DNA of 64,000 bases from Bacteroidota bacterium (lineage in GTDB: Bacteria > Bacteroidota > Bacteroidia > Chitinophagales > Chitinophagaceae): the NCBI GenBank assembly GCA_018267615.1, contig JAFDYD010000048.1, forward strand, positions 1 through 64,000. The letters run 5' to 3'. Position numbers and translations under genes: made by a program. Below, piece by piece: positions 18,419 to 28,237 of the stretch. Positions within the stretch are counted from its first letter, which is position 1. Every line of letters starts with the position of its first letter. A model generated the notes under the pieces. The model saw only the letters and a list, made by a program, of their open reading frames with translations. It was not told the DNA's origin and ran no database searches.

Positions 18419-21400
18419 TTCGCCGTCAGTTTATAGTTCACGACCGGTGCGCCATTAATGCCTACCACGAGGTATTGCTGTCCGGCAGATTGTAATATGC
18501 AAGCGTCTTTAACGTCGCCGGTTATGCGTAATCCGGATTGTTGTTGCGTCATAGAGGAAAAATTTCCTTTCCCATCGTTTATCAGTACCACACCGAAATT
18601 CGCATCAACCTTGCCTATTTTTAGTCTTGGATAATCATTATTGCCAAGTAAAATCAGATCGTCTGCATGGTCATGGTTCAAATCTGCCACCAATATTTTA
18701 TATACAGGTGAGAACTGCGCCTGTGCGGGTAATTTCTTTGGAAAAAATTTTCCGTTTATGTTTTCAAAAATTGTGGTCTCCAACCATGTCGCTTTAAGAT
18801 GCCCTGCATCTTTCAAATCTTCGGCGCTAAAAATATCATTGATGGTAGCATCTGCATAACTTTTATACGAGGTGAATTTTTTTCGCATCGGGTATAATTC
18901 GTCCAGCAATTCATCACGCGAAACATAAGGATATGATTTCCCCTGCATGTAAAAACAAAGAAATGGATCGATTGAGCCATTGTTATCAAAATCCTTAAAG
19001 AACATTTCTGCTGGTTGTTTCTCAGATGCTTTGATCTGTGTGTTCAATCCCAGATTTCCAGCGATAATATCCATATCACCGTCACCATCTATGTCTGAAA
19101 TGGTAAATGTATTCCACCATCCTGAATAGTCACGATCAAAAAAATCTTTTGTATGATCTTCGAAATGATCTCCCTTATTAAGATAAATGGTGATGGGCAT
19201 CCATTCGCCGGCTACTATGAGATCCTTTTTCCCATCTTTGTTGATATCAAACCAACTCGCTGCTGTTACCATTCCTATATTTTGCAGTCCAGGTGCAATT
19301 TGATTCGTAACATCTTTGAAATTTCCTTTACCATCATTTTGCAACAGGTAACTTTTAGGAGCTACAGGATATTTACCGGGAATCACACGCCCTCCCACAA
19401 AAACATCAATCGCATTATCACCGTTAAAATCTGCGGCGGCAATACATGACTTGCTATCGAACATCTTCGGCAAGGCATTTTCTTTTCTCGTAAAATTTCC
19501 TTTGCCATCGTTGATGTATAGCCGATCCTGCAGAGTGCTATCATTTTCGGTGTATGCACCATAACCACCACTTACCGCATAGATATCCGGATATCCATCC
19601 CCGTTAAAATCCGTGGATACGATATCGCTTGTGGTTAAATTGCTATCCGCAGGAAAGGCCGGTGAATGCATGTCTTCAAAAGATCCGTTTTGTTGTTGTA
19701 TGAATAATGCGGCTGGCTGACCCTGGGATGACCCAATAAAAATATCACTCAATCCATCTTTATTAAAATCCGCGACTGCAAAGCGCGGGCCTATCTGCGA
19801 CAACATTATCGGCATCAATGGTTGTCTTTTAAAATCATTAAAATCGATTTGCTGGTGTGAAAAATCGATAATCGGTTTTGACGGAGTAAATAATGCTGGC
19901 GCAGAATGATTAGAATAGATATATGCATCCGTTGCCTGCTGTTCATCGACAATGATTGTTTGGTCAGCGGGCAGTTTTTTAAAAACCTGCATCGAACCGC
20001 TGAGCCAGATAATTTTTAAAGAATCGATTACAGTATTCCTGCCAAGCCCGATATGCATTACTTCGCTTACAGATGACTGGTAGCCGCGCGTGGGCATCTG
20101 CTCAAAATATTGCACCATTCCATTCGTATAACAATATACTTTTGCTCCGAGTCCGTTGGTATTCTTATCTTTTCCTTTTAACCGGATGGCCAGGTAATGA
20201 TTTTGTTTTTTTTCTCGTGATTCGTTGCGGTAAATAAAAGCAGGGCTGTTGACATTATTCACCACCAGGTCAAGATCGCCATCGTTATCCAGGTCCGCAT
20301 AGGCGGCACCGTTAGATAATACCAATTGATCCAGCCCCCACTCCTTCGATACATTCGAAAAACTCAAATCCCCGTTGTTATGAAACATATAGTGTGGCAC
20401 CAGCGTTGAAGGCATCTTTGAGATAATGTCAAGATACCTGATACTGTCGTGATGCATCGCCCGCTGAATGATATAATCTCCCCAATATTTTAAAAAATCC
20501 TTGTTGGTATAATCGCGCATATACCCGTTCGTTATATATAGATCTTTGTATCCGTCATTATCAAAATCGGCAAGCAAAGGCGACCAGCTCCAGTCCGTAT
20601 TGGAAATCCCCGCCATCTGCCCAATTTCACTGAATGTTCCATTGCCATTATTCAAATGCAGCATATTGCGCATAAACTGGTAATGAAATTTATTTTCGGC
20701 CATGTAATTGTAGAGTTCATAATTTTCCTGTGCCTGTAATAATTTTTGCCTGCGGTTATCTTCCGGCAGCATATCCAGCGTAAGTATATCCGGTAATCCA
20801 TCATTGTTAAAATCTGCAATTTCATTTCCCATCGAAAATTCAGACATGTGACTGAGCATAAAAAATTCCTGTTCACTGAATGTGCCGTTGCGATTATTGA
20901 TATAGAGATAATCTTGTTCCGTATAATCATTGGACACATAAATATCCGGCCATCCATCGTTATTGACATCCGCAACGGCTACTCCGAGACCAAAGCTGAT
21001 CGGGTTTCCGGTTATGCCTGCCTGTTTGCTTACGTCAGTAAAATGTCCATCGTCATTGCGATATAATTTGTCTGCTGCTAATCCGTCGTAATCATCTTTC
21101 AAATAGTGAATCCCTACATTTTTGAATGCTTTGATATTGTGATTGAGCAAATACATATCAAGATCCCCATCGATATCATAATCAAAAAAAATTGCCTGGG
21201 TGGAGCAAGCAGTATCTGCCAATCCATATTCCTTTGCGCGTTCCGTAAATTTTAGATTGCCATTATTTATGTACAACTCGTTTCTCCTATTCTTTCCTTC
21301 GCCTTTGCCAGAATAACAAACATAGATATCCAACAAACCATCTCCATTGATATCAACCATGGTGACACCTGTCTTCCATCCATTTTTTCTACCGGCTACT

Positions 21401-21717
21401 CCGGCGCTTTCAGTAATATCTTTAAAATGAAAATTTCCTTCATTGAGATATAAACGATTTGACTTGAGATTACCACTGAAATAAATATCAGGTAAGCCAT
21501 CGTTATTGATATCTCCGATTGCAACGCCTCCGCCATTATAAAAATATTCGTATGCCAATACGTTGAGGCCCTCTTCTTCTTTGATGACATTATTAAAATC
21601 AATTCCGGTTTGCGCAGGTGAAAGTAAAGTAAATAATGTGCTGTCTTTTTGTTGAGCTATTGTCGTAGATCCTTCAACGATGACGAAGAAAAAAAATATT
21701 GCAGTTGCTCTAATCAT
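18415..21717 (-). CDS. Secreted VCBS/FG-GAP repeat protein with ASPIC/UnbV domain
   Basis: 1100 residues after a short signal peptide. It carries at least 13 D-x-N-x-D-G-x-x-D repeats, typical of calcium-binding FG-GAP/VCBS blades: seven or more before residue 500 and a second set from about 670. In between is an ASPIC/UnbV region (NHYLAIRLKG, GLGAKVYCYTNG, SLKIIWLSG). Such proteins form large extracellular beta-propellers. It is separated from susD by a terminator and a family F hairpin, so it likely forms its own unit with the coupled haloperoxidase gene. Confidence 0.88.
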   Translation of the reverse strand: MIRATAIFFFFVIVEGSTTIAQQKDSTLFTLLSPAQTGIDFNNVIKEEEGLNVLAYEYFYNGGGVAIGDINNDGLPDIYFSGNLKSNRLYLNEGNFHFKDITESAGVAGRKNGWKTGVTMVDINGDGLLDIYVCYSGKGEGKNRRNELYINNGNLKFTERAKEYGLADTACSTQAIFFDYDIDGDLDMYLLNHNIKAFKNVGIHYLKDDYDGLAADKLYRNDDGHFTDVSKQAGITGNPISFGLGVAVADVNNDGWPDIYVSNDYTEQDYLYINNRNGTFSEQEFFMLSHMSEFSMGNEIADFNNDGLPDILTLDMLPEDNRRQKLLQAQENYELYNYMAENKFHYQFMRNMLHLNNGNGTFSEIGQMAGISNTDWSWSPLLADFDNDGYKDLYITNGYMRDYTNKDFLKYWGDYIIQRAMHHDSIRYLDIISKMPSTLVPHYMFHNNGDLSFSNVSKEWGLDQLVLSNGAAYADLDNDGDLDLVVNNVNSPAFIYRNESREKKQNHYLAIRLKGKDKNTNGLGAKVYCYTNGMVQYFEQMPTRGYQSSVSEVMHIGLGRNTVIDSLKIIWLSGSMQVFKKLPADQTIIVDEQQATDAYIYSNHSAPALFTPSKPIIDFSHQQIDFNDFKRQPLMPIMLSQIGPRFAVADFNKDGLSDIFIGSSQGQPAALFIQQQNGSFEDMHSPAFPADSNLTTSDIVSTDFNGDGYPDIYAVSGGYGAYTENDSTLQDRLYINDGKGNFTRKENALPKMFDSKSCIAAADFNGDNAIDVFVGGRVIPGKYPVAPKSYLLQNDGKGNFKDVTNQIAPGLQNIGMVTAASWFDINKDGKKDLIVAGEWMPITIYLNKGDHFEDHTKDFFDRDYSGWWNTFTISDIDGDGDMDIIAGNLGLNTQIKASEKQPAEMFFKDFDNNGSIDPFLCFYMQGKSYPYVSRDELLDELYPMRKKFTSYKSYADATINDIFSAEDLKDAGHLKATWLETTIFENINGKFFPKKLPAQAQFSPVYKILVADLNHDHADDLILLGNNDYPRLKIGKVDANFGVVLINDGKGNFSSMTQQQSGLRITGDVKDACILQSAGQQYLVVGINGAPVVNYKLTAK

Positions 21718-21765
21718 GCAAGATAAGTATAGGCGAAGATTGGATCGTAAATCAAGTTATGATTT

Positions 21766-21857
21766 ATTCATTGAACATTGCGCGTTGAATATTGATTATT
21801 GAATATTATTTGGTGACCAGAAAATATTCAACAATCAACAATCGATGTTCAATGAAT
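21766..21857. repeat. Inverted repeat, family F (ATTGAAT heptamers)
   Basis: Arms 21766-21812 and 21821-21857 pair with small bulges and consist of attgaat/attgatt heptamers. Lies between the susD terminator and the VCBS gene start. Shares words with the repeat at 1-76. Confidence 0.85.
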
Positions 21858-21867
21858 GGAATAAACA

Positions 21868-21887
21868 AGGCCGCTTTTGGGCGGCCC
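21868..21887 (-). terminator. Rho-independent terminator after susD
   Basis: A GC-rich stem (ggccgc/gcggcc with a tttt-rich loop) is read on the minus strand and followed by a T-rich stretch, about 26 nt beyond the susD stop. It suggests that the fecR-susC-susD transcript ends before the VCBS gene. Confidence 0.75.
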
Positions 21888-21912
21888 TGCATCATAGGAT
21901 AATTAATATTTG

Positions 21913-23505
21913 CTATGGTTTATCCCACCATACGTGAGAATTCATTTTATCGCCGTTGTCGAGATCACTTACTGCGGCCTGGTAGTTTGCTGCATTTGTG
22001 ATCGGTTCGGAAATTGGGTAAGTGAATCGACGAGGAATTTGTCCATTCGTTACGTTACCGGGATATGGAGGCACTGGAACCAGGGCGGGAAAGCCGCTTC
22101 TTCTCCAGTTTGCCCACGCTTCATATTCATCGAGGAAAGTTGCCACCCAATATTGCGTATTGATTTGATTCAATGCATCAGCAGGATTGTATGGATTCGC
22201 TGCTAAATATGTTGTGATAGCACCGGCAGAAATACCTGTTAAAGGCGCCGGAGTCGCCTGCACTCTCGAAGCAATCTGATCAAATTGTTGCATAGCTGCA
22301 GTCACACCCGCAGTATAAAAAGCAGCGGGATCACCAGAAATCCACGTTCTTTGCGCTGCTTCTGCTTCCAGCAAAGCGGTCTCAGCATATGTCAGGAAAA
22401 ATGTCGGCGCATCATAACGCGCAAAAGTGTTGCGATTCACGATTGAATAGTCTGCCTGACTTCCGGGATAACCAGGAGCAAGTGTGATATCATGTGCACC
22501 TCCTGCATTATCATATCCGTTGGGCTGACCTTTTTGAAGAGATGCAGTATTATCACCAAGATCATCTACATTATTAGGATCTGTTGCAACCGTGCCGTAG
22601 TAAGAAAGACGAGGATCTGCTGTGCTCTTTAAATAATTGACAAAAGTCTCACTTAAGCGTGCAGCATTCGGATCGACACCGGCGAGCACCCATGCATTTC
22701 CATTGATCGTTGGTGTACCGGGGACAAAACTTTGATGAGATAAAATCGCATCGTCGTCAGTACTTGTGAACACGCCACCCGCAACTGCTGTCTTTGCCCA
22801 TTGTTCTGCCTGTCCAGCGTCGACTTTACTCATGCGCATCGCAAGACGCAACATTTCAGAGTATGCAAATTTCTTCCACAGCGTAACATCACCACCATAC
22901 AATGCATCAGATGCGTTCACTGTATTCGGTGCTGCGGCATCCAGTTTCGATGCGGCATCCTGCAATTCATTCAGCATATCGGCATATATGTCTTGTTGCT
23001 TATCATATTTCGGAGACGTGATTCCTTTGATATAACCAAGACCTGCTTCGGAATAAGGAATATCGCCGTACATATCCGTCATGCGTTGAAACATGAACAC
23101 TTTGAATATTCTTGCGATGTTGTAGAAGTTCACCTGTGTTGGATCCGTCTTTGTATTCTCTACTACCTCCACGATATTCTTAATGGAATTATTATAGTTG
23201 TTGTCCCAATAAGCGGAATTATATCCCGAATTGTATGTGTATTTATCGCCACCCCAATATCCGAAAGTAGAAGAGAGATGTTGAACCATTGTGGATCCAT
23301 AGATCAAATTATTTCTCCAATCCTCATACGAGTTGGCATCGGAGTTTCCAGATGTAACCAACTCTGCTGAGGTAAAGAGATAAATAAAATTCACATTTGC
23401 CCCGGTCAGATGTTCAGGATCTGTGTTGATCGATTCAAAGTTTTTATCACAGCTCGTAAACAGGACACCGGCAAAAAAAACTGATAATAATAATTTATAT
23501 TTCAT
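21913..23505 (-). CDS. SusD/RagB family outer-membrane lipoprotein
   Basis: 530 residues with a lipobox signal peptide (LFTSC, Cys at about 19) followed by a SusD-like helical fold beginning with NTDPEHLTGANVNF. It belongs to the SusD-like nutrient-binding lipoprotein group that caps SusC channels. The W-x-x-N motif region YSEMLRLAMRMSK and the C-terminal EYEAWANWRRSGFP segment are typical. It is the partner of the upstream SusC with a 28-bp gap. The substrate is unknown because no glycosidase is in the unit. Confidence 0.93.
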   Translation of the reverse strand: MKYKLLLSVFFAGVLFTSCDKNFESINTDPEHLTGANVNFIYLFTSAELVTSGNSDANSYEDWRNNLIYGSTMVQHLSSTFGYWGGDKYTYNSGYNSAYWDNNYNNSIKNIVEVVENTKTDPTQVNFYNIARIFKVFMFQRMTDMYGDIPYSEAGLGYIKGITSPKYDKQQDIYADMLNELQDAASKLDAAAPNTVNASDALYGGDVTLWKKFAYSEMLRLAMRMSKVDAGQAEQWAKTAVAGGVFTSTDDDAILSHQSFVPGTPTINGNAWVLAGVDPNAARLSETFVNYLKSTADPRLSYYGTVATDPNNVDDLGDNTASLQKGQPNGYDNAGGAHDITLAPGYPGSQADYSIVNRNTFARYDAPTFFLTYAETALLEAEAAQRTWISGDPAAFYTAGVTAAMQQFDQIASRVQATPAPLTGISAGAITTYLAANPYNPADALNQINTQYWVATFLDEYEAWANWRRSGFPALVPVPPYPGNVTNGQIPRRFTYPISEPITNAANYQAAVSDLDNGDKMNSHVWWDKP

Positions 23506-23533
23506 AACGAATGAATTTAACTTAATTAAACAA

Positions 23534-26500
23534 TCAGAATTTCAGATTCAGGTTAAAACCATAACTCCTGATAGCTGGGTATCCCGCCAAATCAAGACCC
23601 TGTGCATTTGTGTTCGTATAGTTTGATTCAGGATCGATGTTTGGTGTATGCTTCATTAATATCGCCAGGTTGCGGCCAACCAATGCAATCGTTGCACCCT
23701 TGATAAAACCTTTTTTCAAGATTTTTTGTGGCAATGAATAGCTGAGGGAGACTGCTCTGAGCTTAATAAAGCTTGCATCATAAATAAATTCTTCCGCGAT
23801 ATTATCACTGAATGCGATCGCGTTCCAATATGTTTCAGCCAAAACAGATTTTGTATTTGTCTTCCCATCTTCGGTTACGCCTTTACCAACATATCCACCT
23901 TCTCTTCCCTGCAAAGTAGTTTTCTGTAATCCTTCAGAATATAGAACAAGATTGGTACCTGAATAAATTTTGGCGCCAAATTTATAGTCGATCAGGACTG
24001 AAAGTGTAAAGTCTTTGTAGTGGAAGTCATTGCTAAATCCTCCTGTTTGTTTGTAAACTCCGGAACCAAGATTTTCAATGTTGTCCGAACGCAAAGGAAA
24101 TCCTGCTGTATCATAAATGATATTGTGATTGGCGTCGCGTTTGTATTTGTAACCGGTAATCTGACCGTAAGGCAATCCAACCACGTTGCTGATGCTCACA
24201 CCGTCGCCGAAACGGGGAACATCAAGCGATAAACTTTTAACGTCTGGAGATCCGAGCGATTCGATCTTGCTGGTGTTCTGCGCAAAGTTGAATGAAATAT
24301 TCCAACTGAAATTTTTAGTGCGTATAGGCGACGCCGTTATTAACACTTCAATTCCTTTGTTGTGCAACCTGCCCACGTTGATGGTATTATTGTTATATCC
24401 CGATGTGGAGCTAACAGTAACCGGTACTATATCATCACTGGTTGTTTTGTCGTACACCGCCATATCAAGCCCTAACCTGTTATTGAGGAATTCCATATTC
24501 AATCCAACTTCAAATTCCTTGATGCTTACAGGTTTCAAAAACTTGTTGGGGATATCCTGTGTATTTACGTACCCGAGAGATTGTCCATTAAGCGTATATC
24601 CCTGCAGGTTATAAGTAAGAATTGTTTGATATGGTTGGGCGGCTCCGGTGTTGGATGAAGCAGCATAAGAAGCTCTCAATTTTCCGAAACTGACCCAGGC
24701 AGGTAAGCGAAATACATCCGAGAAAACAAAGCTGGCCGCCACTGACGGATAGAGATAACTGTTTGTTTTTGGATTCAGTTGCGAGAACCAGTCATTTCTT
24801 GCTGTTCCAGTGAGGAACAAATAATTCTTATACCCGATATCTACACTTCCGTAAATTGAATTTACACGGGAATGAGAATAATTAAAGTTATAAGGCTTGC
24901 TGGACACATTATTGATGCTATAGAAATAAGGAATTACAAATGGGCCGCCACCGCCTTGAGTCCAGTTCCAAATATTATCCTGTGTATTCACACCACCGAA
25001 TGCATTCAGTGAAAAGTTTTCACCGAATTTTTTGTTTACACCAAGAATTCCGTTCACATTCAGTTCGTGTTGATCTACAGTAGTCATTTGTATTGACCCA
25101 CCGCCGGCATTCGAATACTGAACACCGTTAGGAGTTACATTTCTTTGATTGTAAACAAAACCATCACGTGTAATCTGGCCTTGTACGTATAGCCAGTCAA
25201 GAATATTATACTTCAGTGTCAAACCACCGGTGAATCTATTGCGTGTAGTTTTATTTTCGAAATCATAGGCTATGAAATAAGGATTCTCGAAATAAATATC
25301 CTGGTCGCCGGGCAAAAGCTCGTTGCGGTTTGAATCCACTCTTGGTTTAAGCCAGCGAATATCGAATGTATTCGCAACATATAAGGTACTTGCTACAGCA
25401 TTTCCCGGTGCATCAGAGAATGAAGCTCTATTTTTAACCTGTTCGAAAATATAATTTGCCGTTAGATTTAACTGCAGCTTAGGAGTGATATTATATACGG
25501 AATTAAAATTAACTCCTTGTTGTTTCATGTTTGAGTTTGGAATATTTGTACCGAGATACAAATTCGAAAGACCCAAACGAAAATGTCCTTTGTCATTTCC
25601 ACCGAGTAATGCAATAGAACTTTGATTCGTCAATCCAGTTTGGTAGAAATTTTTGAAATTATCTTTTTGCGCTGTATATGCATAATGATCACCGAGCATA
25701 TTGACTGCATCCTGTCCCTGGATCTTAGCACCCCAGCTGGATTCTGCCGTTCCGTTGGCAGTGACCTTTGTCAAAGGAACAAGACCTTGTGTTCCCTGTC
25801 CATATTGGTATTGATAATCCCGCTCATCGATGACACTGCTAAAAGTCATGTTATTATTCAACTCGACACCAATTCCGCGTGCTCTTGCGCCTGATTTTGT
25901 AGTAATGAGAATGGCTCCGTTTCCTCCCCGATATCCATATAATGCAGTTGCTGCAACTCCTTTTAATACCTGGATATTTTCGATATCATCAGGATTAATA
26001 TTAGAAAGACCATCTCCATAATCCGCACCACCCCATTGGCCGGAGTTACCCTGGTTTGAATTATCGTAGGGCACGCCGTCAATAACGTATAATGGTTGGT
26101 TATTTCCATTCAGAGAAGCATTACCGCGAATGATAACACGACTACTACCATAAGGACCGGTAGCAACTCCACCGACGCTTACGCCAGCGATCTGTCCGGT
26201 TAACGCATTACCAATATTTGTTTCTCTTGATTGTGTGAATTTAGATCCATCAACAGTTGTGGTTGAATATCCCAACTCCCTGTTCTGTTTTTTCACTCCC
26301 ATCGCAGTTACCACCACTTCATTCAATTGTCTTTTTTCATCCTGCATCGTAACGGTGATACTTGTTTCATCACCGACCAATATTTCCTGCGTTACATATC
26401 CAACTGATGAGAATACAAGAATATTTCCTTTGTTGGCCTGGATGCTGAATGTTCCGTCGCCAGCGGTTGAAGTTCCCCTTCGGGTACCCTTCACTGTTAT

Positions 26501-27022
26501 AGTGATGCCCTGAACAGGATTTCCATCGGCGCCGATAACTTTTCCTGCAATGATATCAAGTGGGATGGTCGCGCCACTTAATCCTTTTAACTGCTCGACG
26601 GCAATATTCAAGGATGCACTTTGCGCAGCGGCACCGGACTTTGAATTACTGTTGTCTTTTGAAAGGATAACAAAAGTTTTGTCGTTGATCTTTTTAAATT
26701 TCAACCCAGTATTTTTCAATACTTGCGTGAGAATTTTTTCAACGTTTTCTTCCGTCGTTTCGACCGTATTTACCATTTTATTTCCAAGTGATTGCTCGGA
26801 AAAAAGAAAGTAAACTCCTTTGGTTTCATTTAACTGCTTTAATACTGTGAGCAATTTTTGCTTTTGGTTTGTGTTCTGTGCGTCCCTGCTCACATGGGTA
26901 AATGATTTATGCCGGTCTGCCGAATATGCATAGTCATTTTGACCATATGCGATGCCGGAATAAATAAATAGCACACAAACAAAACATGCAAATGCATGGC
27001 GAATGGTTTTGGCTTTTCTCAT
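23534..27022 (-). CDS. SusC/RagA family TonB-linked outer-membrane transporter with STN domain
   Basis: 1162 residues. After the signal peptide there is a secretin/TonB short N-terminal (STN) domain (about 50-125), which receives or relays the signal to FecR. A CarboxypepD_reg-like domain follows (about 155-235: GKVIGADGNPVQGITITVKGT), then a plug (LNEVVVTAMG, NPDDIENIQVLKG) and a 22-strand-type barrel ending AIRSYGFNLNLKF. It imports a bulky substrate with its SusD partner. The STN domain together with the adjacent fecR and ECF genes makes a transenvelope signalling system likely. Confidence 0.95.
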   Translation of the reverse strand: MRKAKTIRHAFACFVCVLFIYSGIAYGQNDYAYSADRHKSFTHVSRDAQNTNQKQKLLTVLKQLNETKGVYFLFSEQSLGNKMVNTVETTEENVEKILTQVLKNTGLKFKKINDKTFVILSKDNSNSKSGAAAQSASLNIAVEQLKGLSGATIPLDIIAGKVIGADGNPVQGITITVKGTRRGTSTAGDGTFSIQANKGNILVFSSVGYVTQEILVGDETSITVTMQDEKRQLNEVVVTAMGVKKQNRELGYSTTTVDGSKFTQSRETNIGNALTGQIAGVSVGGVATGPYGSSRVIIRGNASLNGNNQPLYVIDGVPYDNSNQGNSGQWGGADYGDGLSNINPDDIENIQVLKGVAATALYGYRGGNGAILITTKSGARARGIGVELNNNMTFSSVIDERDYQYQYGQGTQGLVPLTKVTANGTAESSWGAKIQGQDAVNMLGDHYAYTAQKDNFKNFYQTGLTNQSSIALLGGNDKGHFRLGLSNLYLGTNIPNSNMKQQGVNFNSVYNITPKLQLNLTANYIFEQVKNRASFSDAPGNAVASTLYVANTFDIRWLKPRVDSNRNELLPGDQDIYFENPYFIAYDFENKTTRNRFTGGLTLKYNILDWLYVQGQITRDGFVYNQRNVTPNGVQYSNAGGGSIQMTTVDQHELNVNGILGVNKKFGENFSLNAFGGVNTQDNIWNWTQGGGGPFVIPYFYSINNVSSKPYNFNYSHSRVNSIYGSVDIGYKNYLFLTGTARNDWFSQLNPKTNSYLYPSVAASFVFSDVFRLPAWVSFGKLRASYAASSNTGAAQPYQTILTYNLQGYTLNGQSLGYVNTQDIPNKFLKPVSIKEFEVGLNMEFLNNRLGLDMAVYDKTTSDDIVPVTVSSTSGYNNNTINVGRLHNKGIEVLITASPIRTKNFSWNISFNFAQNTSKIESLGSPDVKSLSLDVPRFGDGVSISNVVGLPYGQITGYKYKRDANHNIIYDTAGFPLRSDNIENLGSGVYKQTGGFSNDFHYKDFTLSVLIDYKFGAKIYSGTNLVLYSEGLQKTTLQGREGGYVGKGVTEDGKTNTKSVLAETYWNAIAFSDNIAEEFIYDASFIKLRAVSLSYSLPQKILKKGFIKGATIALVGRNLAILMKHTPNIDPESNYTNTNAQGLDLAGYPAIRSYGFNLNLKF

Positions 27023-27067
27023 TTTTGCAGTGTTTTAAGTAAATGGTTTATTCTATCTGTCTATCTA

Positions 27068-28048
27068 TTATTGACGACTCTTGATGCCGATCTCATTTCC
27101 ATGATGAACAACTTCAAAATCGTTGGTTGCGTCAATTGATTGCAGCAATACGTCGAGATTATCATTGGGAAGCATGCCACTGATTGTTTTTAAACCAACT
27201 GCATTGTCTGCAAGTTTAATGTCCACCCCATAATGGTTTTTAATGATAACTACTACGTCGTTCAATGGTGTATTTTCAAAGACCAGTCTGCGATCTTTCC
27301 AGGCGAGCAAACTATCATTCCTTATAATTCTTTTCTGTGTTTGATTGGTATTGAACTCAACAAAATCGCCGGGAATCATTTTAAGTTCCTTTCCATTTGC
27401 TGAGCGGATGATGACACTTCCTTCATTCAACATTACATTGGACTGGCCGTTTCTATTAACCACATTAAACTGTGTACCTGTTACAATCACATCGAAATGA
27501 TCTGTATGAACAATGAACCTGCTTTTTTCCGGAGTTTTCGTGACGTGAAAAAAAGCTTCCCCTTTCAACCAAACTTCTCTGTCTTCTCCGTCGCTCCATG
27601 CTTTGGCGTAACTCACATTTGAATTGGCATTTAATTTTACATCTGTTCCGTCAGGAAGCTTTTGTTCTTTTATTTCTCCATAATTTGTTTTAATGATTGG
27701 TTTCGTTGCGAAGAAAACTTTTGCGAGGAAAAAACTTCCGATCAGAAACACAGAAGCCGCAGCAATCCAAACGAATCTACTTATGAGTGGATTACGACCG
27801 GGGCCAGATCCGATGCTTTGCATCAGCAGCATTTCGGCCGCATCCACTTCCGGGCGCGTGATTTGTTGTTCACCTATTCGTAATGATTCAAGTAAATCGA
27901 CAGCTTTACGCACGATGGCTTCGCGCGGTGCTTCTTCGGCAATCCATTCATCCCATTTTGCAATATCTTCCTGGTTGGTTTTATAATGCCATGCAAGAAA
28001 CGAATCGTCAGCTAAAAAATCTTCGGGTTGAGTATAGTCATTAAACAT
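27068..28048 (-). CDS. FecR family anti-sigma factor
   Basis: 326 residues. A cytoplasmic N-terminal region binds the sigma factor. A single membrane span near residue 105-125 (FVWIAAASVFLIGSFFLAKVFF region) follows, then the FecR periplasmic domain (IKTNYGEIKEQKLPDGTDVKLNANSNVSY onward) and a C-terminal DUF4974 region with NTPLNDVVVIIKNHYGVDIKL. It probably holds the divergent ECF sigma inactive until SusC with its STN domain signals substrate. It is 45 bp upstream of susC and cotranscribed. Confidence 0.94.
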   Translation of the reverse strand: MFNDYTQPEDFLADDSFLAWHYKTNQEDIAKWDEWIAEEAPREAIVRKAVDLLESLRIGEQQITRPEVDAAEMLLMQSIGSGPGRNPLISRFVWIAAASVFLIGSFFLAKVFFATKPIIKTNYGEIKEQKLPDGTDVKLNANSNVSYAKAWSDGEDREVWLKGEAFFHVTKTPEKSRFIVHTDHFDVIVTGTQFNVVNRNGQSNVMLNEGSVIIRSANGKELKMIPGDFVEFNTNQTQKRIIRNDSLLAWKDRRLVFENTPLNDVVVIIKNHYGVDIKLADNAVGLKTISGMLPNDNLDVLLQSIDATNDFEVVHHGNEIGIKSRQ

Positions 28049-28079
28049 ATTGGCGCAGTTCTACTCAACTAAGTGCCGC

Positions 28080-28110
28080 TAAACATAAATTTGTAATGCT
28101 TTTCTTCAAA
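28080..28110 (-). promoter_or_regulatory. Candidate promoter for fecR-susC-susD
   Basis: Read on the minus strand, TTTG (28107-28110) is followed after 19 nt by TATGTTTA (28080-28087), one mismatch from the -7 consensus TAnnTTTG. It ends about 30 nt before the fecR ATG. An ECF-dependent element may also be present but I cannot identify one. Confidence 0.4.
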
Positions 28111-28237
28111 CTTTTTTTAAATTGCCGCCATAATCAGGAAAACACCTGCTACACCCTGGCTTTGATTTAACCGTTGCTGCCGTACTCCATCTATGCAGCA
28201 TTGAGGGGTTGGAACGACTCTTGTAAATGAACAACTA